64,000 bases of DNA from Bacillota bacterium. GTDB taxonomy: Bacteria > Bacillota > Clostridia > Lachnospirales > Lachnospiraceae. The stretch is taken from assembly GCA_023435895.1 (NCBI GenBank), contig JAEZLH010000010.1:124001-188000 (forward strand). The letters are read 5' to 3'. The notes beneath the pieces were generated by a model. It saw only the letters and a list, made by a program, of their open reading frames with translations, made no database searches and was not told the origin of the DNA. Both the position numbers and the translations under genes were made by a program. Position 1 is the stretch's first letter. Each line of letters opens with the position of its first letter. Below are positions 35,507 to 42,823 of the stretch, piece after piece.

Positions 35507-36142
35507 ATGGATAGAATTAAAGTGATTATCGCTGACGACAGTGATTTTGTCAGAGATGGAATGAGAATTATACTCAGCTTGGATGAGGAATTTTGTGTTG
35601 TGGGATGTGCAAAGAACGGGAAAGAAGCGCTTGACTTAGGAATAAAGGAGGGAGCAGATGTCTTTCTAATGGATATCCAGATGCCGGAGATGAATGGAAT
35701 TGAGGCTACGAGAGAAATAGTGAAGCGACGATTGGGAAAGGTTTTGATTTTGACTACCTTTGATGATGATGATTTGGTAGAACAGGCAATTAAAAGCGGA
35801 GCGGATGGTTATCTGATCAAAAATCATACTCCTGATCAGCTCAAACAGATGATAAAATCCATCCATCAGGGAGTAAATATTTTGGATGGTCAGGTGTTTT
35901 CAAAATTTACTGATTCCGGAATTAAACCGAGTTTGTCCTTTGATTCTACATTATTTACACCCAGAGAACAGGATATTATAGTATCCATAGCGGAGGGATT
36001 ATCCAATAAAGAGATTGCCGAAAAGCTTTTTATCACCGAGGGAACGGTTAAAAATCATATCAGTACAATTTTAGAGAAGGGTGGGCTTTCCCACCGAACC
36101 CAGGTAGCTGTCTATTATCTGACCGGCAGAAGGGGGAAATAA
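35507..36142 (+). CDS. NarL/FixJ-family response regulator
   Basis: A 211-residue regulator. The receiver domain has the acidic pair in IIADDSD, phosphoacceptor in VFLMDIQMPEMNG, the TTFDDDD turn and lysine in YLIKNHTPD. The C-terminal LuxR-type helix-turn-helix is LTPREQDII-like (FTPREQDIIVSIAEGLSNKEIAEKLF). ATG 35507 is chosen, six bases after GGGTGAG; TTG 35489 and ATG 35501 are possible. It is 173 bases from the kinase gene and would control the exporter operon upstream. Confidence 0.88.
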   Translation: MDRIKVIIADDSDFVRDGMRIILSLDEEFCVVGCAKNGKEALDLGIKEGADVFLMDIQMPEMNGIEATREIVKRRLGKVLILTTFDDDDLVEQAIKSGADGYLIKNHTPDQLKQMIKSIHQGVNILDGQVFSKFTDSGIKPSLSFDSTLFTPREQDIIVSIAEGLSNKEIAEKLFITEGTVKNHISTILEKGGLSHRTQVAVYYLTGRRGK

Positions 36143-36151
36143 ACGGATATA

Positions 36152-36206
36152 AATAATCGCGGAAGTTGTTGTGATTTACTCAAACAATTTCCGCGATTAT
36201 TTTTTA
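36152..36206 (+). terminator. Terminator after the response regulator gene
   Basis: AATAATCGCGGAA with TTGTT pairs with AACAA and TTCCGCGATTATT, followed by a T-run. The A-rich left side may serve the converging patB gene too. Confidence 0.8.
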
Positions 36207-36271
36207 ATTGATAATTAGAACATCTTATATATTATTATCAAAGTATGAATCTTTTGACTTTGTGCAAATTA

Positions 36272-36316
36272 TCATTGATACAGTATAAACAGACCTTAGG
36301 ACATATTAATCATATT
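36272..36316. repeat. Dispersed intergenic repeat, copy B
   Basis: Shares a 19-base identical core with copy A at 12532 and, with its left flank (from 36243, GTATGAATCTTTTGACTTTGTGC), a longer match to copy C at 48351. It ends right at the stop codon of the minus-strand patB gene. Confidence 0.6.
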
Positions 36317-36318
36317 TA

Positions 36319-37509
36319 TTATTTTGAAGTGGTTAGTAAGGCATTTATTGCACCCTCAAGTTGTTCAAAGGCTTTTATTAAAATCTCTCTTGGGCAGGCA
36401 ATGTTGATTCGTTCAAAGCCGTTACCTTCTTTCCCGAAGATATGTCCTGCATCCAACCATAGATTGGCCTTATGAACAATCAACTCCTTCATTTCGCTAG
36501 GAGTCAAATTCAGTTCTGAAAAATCCAGCCAAATCAGATAAGTGCCTTGGGGCTCCACTAATTTGATTTGAGGAAGACGTTCTCTTAAAAACTCTCTTAC
36601 AAAATTCAAGTTCTCAACCAGATAAGCTCTTAGTTCAGTTAACCATGGCTCTCCATATTGATAAGCTGCTTTGCAGGCGATGAGACCGAGAGCATTCAGT
36701 TGACTATATCCGCTTCTCTCAATTTCCTTCGTGAATTTTTCTCGAAGAACTTCATTCTTAATAAAGATATTTGAAACCTGTAAACCTGCCAGATTAAAGG
36801 TTTTGCTTGGTGCGGTACAAGTAATGGTATTATCAGCAAAAGCATCATTAATATTTGCAAATACAATGTGCCTAGAACCGGGGTAAATAAAATCACAGTG
36901 AATTTCATCGGAGATAATCAGTACCTTATGCTTTAAGCAAATTTCACCGATTTTGGTTAATTCCTCCACCGTCCAAACTCTTCCCACCGGATTATGTGGA
37001 TTACATAGGATAAATAATTTGACTTTGTGGATAACGATTTGATTTTCGAAGTCTTCATAGTCAATGGAATATTTGCCATCCTGATAAACCAGAGAGCTAA
37101 CTACTAATTTACGATCATTTGATAAAACTGATCCACGGAAGGGGTAATATACAGGCTGCTGAATTAACACACCATCTCCCTCATTGGTAAAGGCTCTGAC
37201 GGCCTGTGCAATAGCATATACTACGCCGGGGGTTTTAACCAGCCATTCTGCTTGGGTATCCCAGTTAAAATGTTTATAGAACCAGTCATGAATTACACTA
37301 AAATAATCTGCTTTGACATCGCTGTATCCGAATATTCCGTGTGAAACTGCTTCTTGAAGAGCATTCTGCACTTCCGTAGGTGTTTGAAAATCCATGTCAG
37401 CTACCCAAAGAGGAAGGATTCCTTCCGGCTTTCCACGCTCTACTGCAAAGTCATATTTGATAGAATTGGTGTTGTTTCTATCTACAATCTCGTCAAAATT
37501 ATACATCAT
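36319..37509 (-). CDS. patB: PatB/MalY-type cystathionine beta-lyase
   Basis: A 396-residue fold-type I PLP enzyme of the MalY/PatB branch. It shows LPLWVADMDF near residue 33, the NPHNPVGRVW cofactor segment, ISDEIHCDF and the Schiff-base lysine in TAPSKTFNLAGL. It cleaves cystathionine to homocysteine, pyruvate and ammonia, a step from cysteine to methionine; many members also desulfurate cysteine. GGAGGAG lies six bases before ATG 37509. It lies 16 bases after the metB-type gene, in one operon under a sulfur-type operator. Confidence 0.88.
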   Translation of the reverse strand: MMYNFDEIVDRNNTNSIKYDFAVERGKPEGILPLWVADMDFQTPTEVQNALQEAVSHGIFGYSDVKADYFSVIHDWFYKHFNWDTQAEWLVKTPGVVYAIAQAVRAFTNEGDGVLIQQPVYYPFRGSVLSNDRKLVVSSLVYQDGKYSIDYEDFENQIVIHKVKLFILCNPHNPVGRVWTVEELTKIGEICLKHKVLIISDEIHCDFIYPGSRHIVFANINDAFADNTITCTAPSKTFNLAGLQVSNIFIKNEVLREKFTKEIERSGYSQLNALGLIACKAAYQYGEPWLTELRAYLVENLNFVREFLRERLPQIKLVEPQGTYLIWLDFSELNLTPSEMKELIVHKANLWLDAGHIFGKEGNGFERINIACPREILIKAFEQLEGAINALLTTSK

Positions 37510-37525
37510 TTGTATCTCCTCCGTT

Positions 37526-38674
37526 CTAACTTTCCATTGCTTGTTTTAAATCATACAATAAATCATCGATATGTTCAATACCGACTGAAAAACGTAGCAA
37601 TCTGTTGTTAATTCCCTTTGCTTCACGTTCTGCTTCTGGAACATCCGCATGGGTCTGGAGCATGGGGTAGGTGATAAGGCTTTCTACTCCACCAAGACTT
37701 TCCGCATATTGAATTAGCTTGACATTGTTAAGAATATTTTCAGCAGTTTCTTTCTCTTTCACATGGAAAGAAATCATGCTGCCAAAGCCTGAGGATTGTT
37801 TTTTATTGATCTCATAGCCGGGATGGGAGGGTAGGCCAATATAATATACAGCTTCGACCTTCTCGTGGTTTTCCAACCATTCTGCTAAAATCAAGGCATT
37901 CTTTTGCTGATAATCCATTCTAAGGGGTAATGTTTTGATTCCTCTTAAAAGCAACCAAGAGTCAAAAGGTGCTAAACCGGCACCGGTAGTTTTTACGATA
38001 AATCGAACCTTTTCGTCCAATTCCTGATTCGCCAAAACTAAGAATCCCGCTAAAGTATCATTGTGCCCGCCAAGGAATTTCGTACCGCTATGGAATACGA
38101 TATCCGCACCTAATGTAAGAGGCTTTTGGAAATACGGAGAAAGGAAGGTATTATCAACAATCAATAATAAATTATGCTGTTTGGCAATACGATTTACTTC
38201 TCCTAAATCAGTAACATTCATCATGGGATTGGTAGGCGTTTCAACGAAAATTGCTTTTGTATTTGTTTTGATTTTAGATTCCAACTGTGTTAAATCACCG
38301 GTGTTAAGATAATCGACTTCAAGACCATTCTTTACATTTATGTGATTGAATAGTCGAATGGTTCCACCGTACAGATCTTCGGAGGCAAGGATGTGGTCAC
38401 CCGGTGAAAACAATTCCATCAAAGTATTGGAAGCTGCCATGCCGGAACTGAAGGCAACAGCTCCATAGCCATTCTCCAATGAGGCAACGACTTTTTCTAA
38501 CTGTTCACGGGTAGGGTTTTGAGATCTGGAATAATCGTATCCGGTGCTCATACCAACACTGGGATGTGCAAAAGTTGCTGTCTGATAAATGGGGAAACTG
38601 ATGGCACCGGTGTGCTCGAGGGTGCGTGCATCATTATTTCCATGTACACATTTGGTGTTTAATTGAAAACTCAT
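37526..38674 (-). CDS. metB: Cystathionine gamma-synthase/lyase-type enzyme
   Basis: A 382-residue PLP enzyme of the Cys/Met metabolism family. The PLP lysine is in HSGTKFLGGH, with SSGMAASN near 75, DNTFLSPYFQKPL near 185 and the C-terminal SLGGVESLITYP and LLRFSVGIE. Together with patB it would run transsulfuration from cysteine to homocysteine (gamma-synthase role); gamma-lyase or O-acetylhomoserine-using activity cannot be told apart by eye. The promoter and the CATAT-N7-ATATG operator upstream suggest control by sulfur supply. Confidence 0.85.
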   Translation of the reverse strand: MSFQLNTKCVHGNNDARTLEHTGAISFPIYQTATFAHPSVGMSTGYDYSRSQNPTREQLEKVVASLENGYGAVAFSSGMAASNTLMELFSPGDHILASEDLYGGTIRLFNHINVKNGLEVDYLNTGDLTQLESKIKTNTKAIFVETPTNPMMNVTDLGEVNRIAKQHNLLLIVDNTFLSPYFQKPLTLGADIVFHSGTKFLGGHNDTLAGFLVLANQELDEKVRFIVKTTGAGLAPFDSWLLLRGIKTLPLRMDYQQKNALILAEWLENHEKVEAVYYIGLPSHPGYEINKKQSSGFGSMISFHVKEKETAENILNNVKLIQYAESLGGVESLITYPMLQTHADVPEAEREAKGINNRLLRFSVGIEHIDDLLYDLKQAMES

Positions 38675-38731
38675 AGGTTACCTCCGTTAGCTTGTTAATA
38701 TTTATTGTAAAATGCAACGATATTATTACTA

Positions 38732-38752
38732 TTCATATCAAATAAATATGAA
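38732..38752 (-). promoter_or_regulatory. Operator palindrome TTCATAT-N7-ATATGAA of the metB-patB operon
   Basis: A perfect 21-bp dyad with the same arms as at 5952, here four bases downstream of the -10 box on the minus strand. Core CATAT-N7-ATATG at 38734-38750. Confidence 0.65.
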
Positions 38753-38756
38753 ATGT

Positions 38757-38785
38757 ATTATATTATATAATTCATATTTATTCAA
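38757..38785 (-). promoter_or_regulatory. Promoter of the metB-patB operon
   Basis: On the minus strand: TTGAAT (38785-38780), 17-base spacer, perfect TATAAT (38762-38757). Confidence 0.7.
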
Positions 38786-39053
38786 GAAAATTTATAAGTA
38801 CTTTGCGTTTGAATGCTGTTATAAAGATTCCTAAGTAATGTACAAAAGGCGTTCTGTTCTAAGGCTCTTCAAATTATTTATAAGCTTTGTAAAGTTCAGC
38901 ACCTTTAAGCATAAAAACGAATATAGTTCCAAGGGGATACATATATCGGTAACCTATGTTTTTAGTATACCATAATAGTTGGCTACTATTAATGCGGTAG
39001 AGATAAATGCTAGGATAAAATGATTTAATATTAATTATTATAGCGAAATAGTA

Positions 39054-39108
39054 TTGACATCAATTTGGAAAAGGATTATGATGTTTTAAAACATATTAAT
39101 CATATCTT
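39054..39108 (+). promoter_or_regulatory. Promoter and half-operator of yezD
   Basis: TTGACA (39054-39059), 17-base spacer, TATGAT (39077-39082). Six bases on, AAACATATTAATCATAT (39089-39105) is identical to the sequence at the same place in the cysK promoter; the right half of the palindrome is degenerate here (ATCTT instead of ATATG). The rest of 38786-39053 shows nothing clear. Confidence 0.65.
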
Positions 39109-39136
39109 ATAAGTATGATAATGGGAGGGAACAATA

Positions 39137-39301
39137 TTGGAAAAGGAAAGTCGTCCCTTGCGCAAGAACAATATTGAAGAGAAGGATTTGAAAAAGATTA
39201 TTGAATTTCTTGAGACGATTCAGTACGGTTCCGTTACTGTAATTGTGCAGGATGGGAAGATTATGCAGATTGAAAGAAATGAAAAAATCAGACTGAAGTA
39301 A
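39137..39301 (+). CDS. yezD: YezD-family small protein (DUF2292)
   Basis: A 54-residue protein starting at TTG 39137, seven bases after GGAGGG. The segment YGSVTVIVQDGKIMQIERNEKIRL is the family signature. Members are small, basic and of unknown function, often found with sulfur assimilation genes, which fits the shared promoter sequence with cysK. There is no signal peptide or membrane helix. A terminator follows at 39325, so it is transcribed alone. Confidence 0.82.
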   Translation: MEKESRPLRKNNIEEKDLKKIIEFLETIQYGSVTVIVQDGKIMQIERNEKIRLK

Positions 39302-39324
39302 AAAAATGCTGACCGGATAACTGG

Positions 39325-39357
39325 AGGTTTTGGAAGAGCTTTTCCAAGGCCTTTTTA
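39325..39357 (+). terminator. Terminator after yezD
   Basis: TTGGAA (39330-39335) pairs with TTCCAA (39342-39347), with further GGTTT/GGCC pairing and T-runs behind. Confidence 0.6.
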
Positions 39358-39479
39358 TGTTTTTTAATCTATATGGGGATTTATAATCGGAGGAAATAAA
39401 GTGAATAAAAGAAGAAGACGTATAGGAAGGGCGAAGAGTATTTGCACTTCTTATTAAAACGGAAAGGATGATTTTAACA

Positions 39480-39911
39480 ATGAGAATATCGACAAAGGGA
39501 AGATATGCAGTTGATATTATGTTAGATATGGCAACAAATAGCACTGGAGAATATATTACCTTAAAAACAATTGCGGAGCGGCAGGATTTGTCGTGGAAGT
39601 ACTTGGAGCATATTGTAGCGGTTTTAAATCGTGCGGGTTTCGTTAAAAGCATTAGGGGATCACAGGGAGGATATAAATTATCCAGATTGCCCAAGGAATA
39701 TACAATTGGCATGATTTTACGATTAATGGAAGGAAGCCTGTCTCCTGTGGTGTGCCTGGATGATGAAAATGATTGCCCTAAGCAAAACCATTGTGTTACA
39801 ATGAAAGCGTGGAAAAAGCTAGACGATGCGATCAATGAAGTGGTAGAGAGCATCACGCTAGCAGACTTGGTGGAGTGGCAGCATCAAAAAGATGGTCTAT
39901 CATTAAACTAA
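39480..39911 (+). CDS. Rrf2-family regulator with cysteine triad (IscR-like)
   Basis: A 143-residue winged-helix regulator beginning MRISTKGRYAVDIMLDMA, a standard Rrf2 start, so ATG 39480 is preferred over the in-frame ATG 39468. The recognition helix and wing are seen in LVRVL-like KYLEHIVAVLNRAGFVKSIRGSQGGYKL. Three cysteines, C-x6-C-x5-C in VCLDDENDCPKQNHCV, match the place where IscR and related sensors bind an Fe-S cluster. It may sense Fe-S or redox status. The other Rrf2 gene in this window (42019) lacks these cysteines. Its target may be the peptidase genes downstream or genes elsewhere. Confidence 0.85.
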   Translation: MRISTKGRYAVDIMLDMATNSTGEYITLKTIAERQDLSWKYLEHIVAVLNRAGFVKSIRGSQGGYKLSRLPKEYTIGMILRLMEGSLSPVVCLDDENDCPKQNHCVTMKAWKKLDDAINEVVESITLADLVEWQHQKDGLSLN

Positions 39912-40016
39912 GAAACTTGGGTTGGAGATTTGAAGGAAGCATGTGTATTTCATTTTCCTGATAAAGGTATGCCTAAGGTCAAAATTTTGCGCATAAGGAA
40001 AGGCACGGTTGTAATT

Positions 40017-41135
40017 ATGGTGAACAAGTTACGGATTCAGGAGGAATTTTGCAGATTAGTTTCTGTTGATTCCATATCCTTTCAGGAAAGAAAGATGGCA
40101 GATTTGCTAACTAGCTCTCTGAATGAGCTTGGCTTTGAGGTGATAGAAGATAATGCAGGAGATTACTATCAGGGAACCTGCGGCAATTTATATGCGTTTT
40201 TAGAAGGAGAGATAGAGGGAGAGCCAATCCTGTTTTCTGCCCATATGGATACGGTTACCCCTGGGCTGAATAAAAAAGCAGTCGTTCATGAAGATGGCAG
40301 CATTACAAGTGACGGTTCGACCGTACTGGGAGCGGATGATTTATCTGGAATTGTCTCTATTTTAGAAGCGGTTAGAACCATCAAGGAACAAAAATTAGCT
40401 CACCGCAGCATAGAGATATTATTTACTATAGCGGAGGAGGTATATATCCGTGGCAGTGAAGTTTTTGACTATTCTGTAATAAAGGCAAAGGAAGCTTATG
40501 TTCTTGACCTGGATCAGGAAGTGGGTACTGCGGCATTAAAGGCACCCACAGTAATGGCTTTTACAGCAAAAATTATTGGTAAAGCCTCCCACGCAGGCTT
40601 TGCACCCGAGCTTGGTATTAATGCCATTGCCATAGCTGCGCAGGCAATAACAAAGATTAAACAGGGTAGAATTGACGAAGAGACTACGGTTAATGTAGGC
40701 TTGATTGAAGGCGGTAAGGCAAGGAATATCGTTTCGGAAGAGTGTATTATTAGGGGAGAGGTGAGAAGCCTTTCTCATAAAAAAGTACTATCGCAACTGG
40801 AAATATTGAAGAATGTAATCGATGAGACAACCACAAGCTTTGAAGCAGGTTATGAATTTGAAACCGAAATCGGATGTATCGCATATGAAGTGAAGAAAGA
40901 CGATCCGGTTGTGAGAAGGTTTGAAAGGGTATGCAGGGAGTTAGGTTATCAGAGTACATATATAAATACCTTTGGGGGAAGCGATAATAACAATTTTCAT
41001 CGCCATGGAATAAAAGGGCTTGTTCTTTCTTGTGGCATGAACAAGGTTCATTCCTGCAGTGAATACACGCATATTGAGGAACTAATAAAGTGTAGTTCTA
41101 TCGTATTAAAATTACTGACAGATACAGAGGAATAA
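40017..41135 (+). CDS. M20-family metallopeptidase, peptidase T-like
   Basis: A zinc aminopeptidase of about 372 residues. Metal ligands: FSAHMDTVTPG, GADDLSGI, TIAEEVYIRGS with the catalytic glutamate, VLDLDQEVG and a late histidine in NKVHSCSEYTHIEEL. The dimerisation domain carries KASHAGFAPELGINAI. It probably cleaves tripeptides or dipeptides in the cytoplasm to recycle amino acids. The start is unsure: ATG 40017 is 13 bases from an AGGAAAGG run, and the frame is open to TTG 39930, which has a poor site. It is 21 bases from the next gene. Confidence 0.82.
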   Translation: MVNKLRIQEEFCRLVSVDSISFQERKMADLLTSSLNELGFEVIEDNAGDYYQGTCGNLYAFLEGEIEGEPILFSAHMDTVTPGLNKKAVVHEDGSITSDGSTVLGADDLSGIVSILEAVRTIKEQKLAHRSIEILFTIAEEVYIRGSEVFDYSVIKAKEAYVLDLDQEVGTAALKAPTVMAFTAKIIGKASHAGFAPELGINAIAIAAQAITKIKQGRIDEETTVNVGLIEGGKARNIVSEECIIRGEVRSLSHKKVLSQLEILKNVIDETTTSFEAGYEFETEIGCIAYEVKKDDPVVRRFERVCRELGYQSTYINTFGGSDNNNFHRHGIKGLVLSCGMNKVHSCSEYTHIEELIKCSSIVLKLLTDTEE

Positions 41136-41155
41136 AGCAGCTGGGGAGGTAAATC

Positions 41156-41773
41156 ATGAAGAATCCTTTAACTTATCAATCAACTGAATTTGATTGCGGA
41201 CCTACATCGATGCTAAACGCAATTAACTATTTGTTTCATCGAAAAGATATTTCGCCCGATGTAATAAAAAGTATTATGCTTTATTGTCTGGACAGCTATA
41301 ATAAAAAAGGGGAGGCCTATAAAAGCGGAACCACAGGGATGGCAATGATGTTTTTGGCAAATTGGTTGAATCAATTTGGTAAGGTGAAAAAATGGCCCAT
41401 TCATTGTGAGATGATGAATGGTGAAGAAATAAAAATTAGTCAAAACAGCAAATTGGCAGAATGCCTCGGTCAAGGTGGCGTTGCAGTTGCAAGGGTTATG
41501 CTGGGTTGCTGGCACTACGTGCTCCTAACCGGAGTGGATGATGAATATGTGTATTTGTTTGATCCCTACTACCGTATCAAGCCCTTTCATATAGACGGGA
41601 TTGAGATGATTAAGGATGAACCCACCAAGATGAATCGAAAGATCAGGCATGATGTTTTAAACAGTGAAAGCTCGGGTTATTATGCTCTGGGTAAACCGGA
41701 GGGAAGAGAGTGTATGCTGTTATTTAATCAGAAGACAAGAAAAACAATGGAAAGCATTGAATATTTTATATAA
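41156..41773 (+). CDS. C39-like papain-fold peptidase
   Basis: A 205-residue protein with a C39/papain-like triad: cysteine in FDCGPTSMLNAI near residue 13, histidine in CWHYVLLTGVDD near 120 and aspartate in YLFDPYYR near 133. There is no signal peptide, transmembrane helix or ABC domain, so it is not a bacteriocin exporter. It has a GGGGAGG site before ATG 41156 and lies 20 bases behind the M20 gene. The substrate is unknown; it may act on a small peptide or conjugate in the cytoplasm. Confidence 0.75.
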   Translation: MKNPLTYQSTEFDCGPTSMLNAINYLFHRKDISPDVIKSIMLYCLDSYNKKGEAYKSGTTGMAMMFLANWLNQFGKVKKWPIHCEMMNGEEIKISQNSKLAECLGQGGVAVARVMLGCWHYVLLTGVDDEYVYLFDPYYRIKPFHIDGIEMIKDEPTKMNRKIRHDVLNSESSGYYALGKPEGRECMLLFNQKTRKTMESIEYFI

Positions 41774-41849
41774 ATAGGTTGATTTTGAAGCTCGATATTA
41801 CCATCAATTTTGTTTCATAATTATTGATTTTGATTAAAAGATATCATTA

Positions 41850-41901
41850 AAAAGAGGGCATCCTTAAGTCATAAGATGACGTTAGAGATACCCTCTTTTT
41901 T
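41850..41901. terminator. Bidirectional-looking terminator
   Basis: AAAAAGAGGG pairs with CCCTCTTTTTT across a loop of about 30 bases with weaker inner pairing. The A- and T-runs on either side suit the converging genes 41156 and 42019. Confidence 0.7.
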
Positions 41902-42018
41902 GATTAAATTATAATTGAATAGCCAATAAACTATGATGAAAGGGCTATAGTCCCACCACAACTTATCAAAATATTATTCCCTTTACGAATGAAGTGGAAG
42001 AAAATGTGACTTTACTTA

Positions 42019-42465
42019 CTATATAAAGAACATAAAGCCTTCTCCATCCTTATGTTTCTCTGCTTCGCTTACCAGATCAGCTAAGCTAATCTTTTGCAAG
42101 GTAGATTTAATAACGGAATCAAGTTTATTAAAAATAGTATCATTCATAGCTGCCTCAATATCCGGCGCTTTTTCTTTGATGGTTTCTTCTGTATTTTCAA
42201 ATAATGAAGTTTCTACAGAGGATAAAATATCATAAACCGAAATCTGCTGAGGTAAGTTAGATAACTGATAACCGCCCTGTGAACCTTTAATAGAGTTGAC
42301 AATTCCACCGTGTTTTAATAAGGAAAATACCTGCTCCAAATATATTTTTGAAATACCAAGCTTCTCAGAGATACTAATTAATGTTATATATTCATTACTA
42401 TTATGGTTCTGTGCCATACTGGTAGTTGCTGCTAGTGCATATCGACCTTTTGCCGATAATCTCAT
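42019..42465 (-). CDS. cymR: Rrf2-family regulator without cysteines, CymR-like
   Basis: A 148-residue Rrf2 protein: MRLSAKGRYALAATTSMAQN, then ISKIYLEQVFSLLKHGGIVNSIKGSQGGYQL for the recognition region. It has no cysteine at all, so no Fe-S cluster; this is as in CymR, the repressor of cysteine metabolism in Bacillus and Staphylococcus that works in complex with CysK. A cysK gene is the next gene, read in the opposite direction, and its promoter carries the shared palindrome. Its own promoter also has the palindrome, so it may control itself. Assignment as CymR is an inference from family, residues and site. Confidence 0.75.
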   Translation of the reverse strand: MRLSAKGRYALAATTSMAQNHNSNEYITLISISEKLGISKIYLEQVFSLLKHGGIVNSIKGSQGGYQLSNLPQQISVYDILSSVETSLFENTEETIKEKAPDIEAAMNDTIFNKLDSVIKSTLQKISLADLVSEAEKHKDGEGFMFFI

Positions 42466-42502
42466 TTAAACACCCCTTTTCATACTTGACTTATATGTAT
42501 TG

Positions 42503-42531
42503 ATAATATCTGAAATTAGTAAGAATGTCAA
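42503..42531 (-). promoter_or_regulatory. Promoter of the CymR-like gene
   Basis: On the minus strand TTGACA (42531-42526), 17-base spacer, TATTAT (42508-42503). Confidence 0.7.
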
Positions 42532-42534
42532 TGA

Positions 42535-42551
42535 CATATAAAATATATATG
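42535..42551. promoter_or_regulatory. CATAT-N7-ATATG palindrome upstream of the CymR-like gene
   Basis: An exact copy of the 17-bp core, four bases upstream of the -35 box of the minus-strand promoter. The stretch 42552-42736 shows no other element. Confidence 0.55.
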
Positions 42552-42736
42552 CATTAAATCGGTACTTATAAAGAGAGTATGAACATAAAATAATATTTTA
42601 AACCACCGAGTAGGTAAGCGTTCTGAACGAGGCGAAGGTAAAGCAAGTAAAAGGAAGTAAAGCAATCCATTGGCGTTCCTAGAACTATGACTAGGCTGAA
42701 CTGTAACAAGAAAATAATAAATTTTTTAAAATACTA

Positions 42737-42791
42737 TTGACATTTTTAATGAGAAGGAATAAGATAATATCAAACATATTAATCATATATG
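42737..42791 (+). promoter_or_regulatory. Promoter and operator of cysK
   Basis: TTGACA (42737-42742), 17-base spacer, TAAGAT (42760-42765). The operator CATAT-TAATCAT-ATATG (42775-42791) begins nine bases after the -10; the 17 bases from 42772 are identical to those at 39089 with the same spacing to the -10 box. Confidence 0.72.
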
Positions 42792-42823
42792 TAATATATA
42801 AAATTCGGATGGAGGTATTTATT

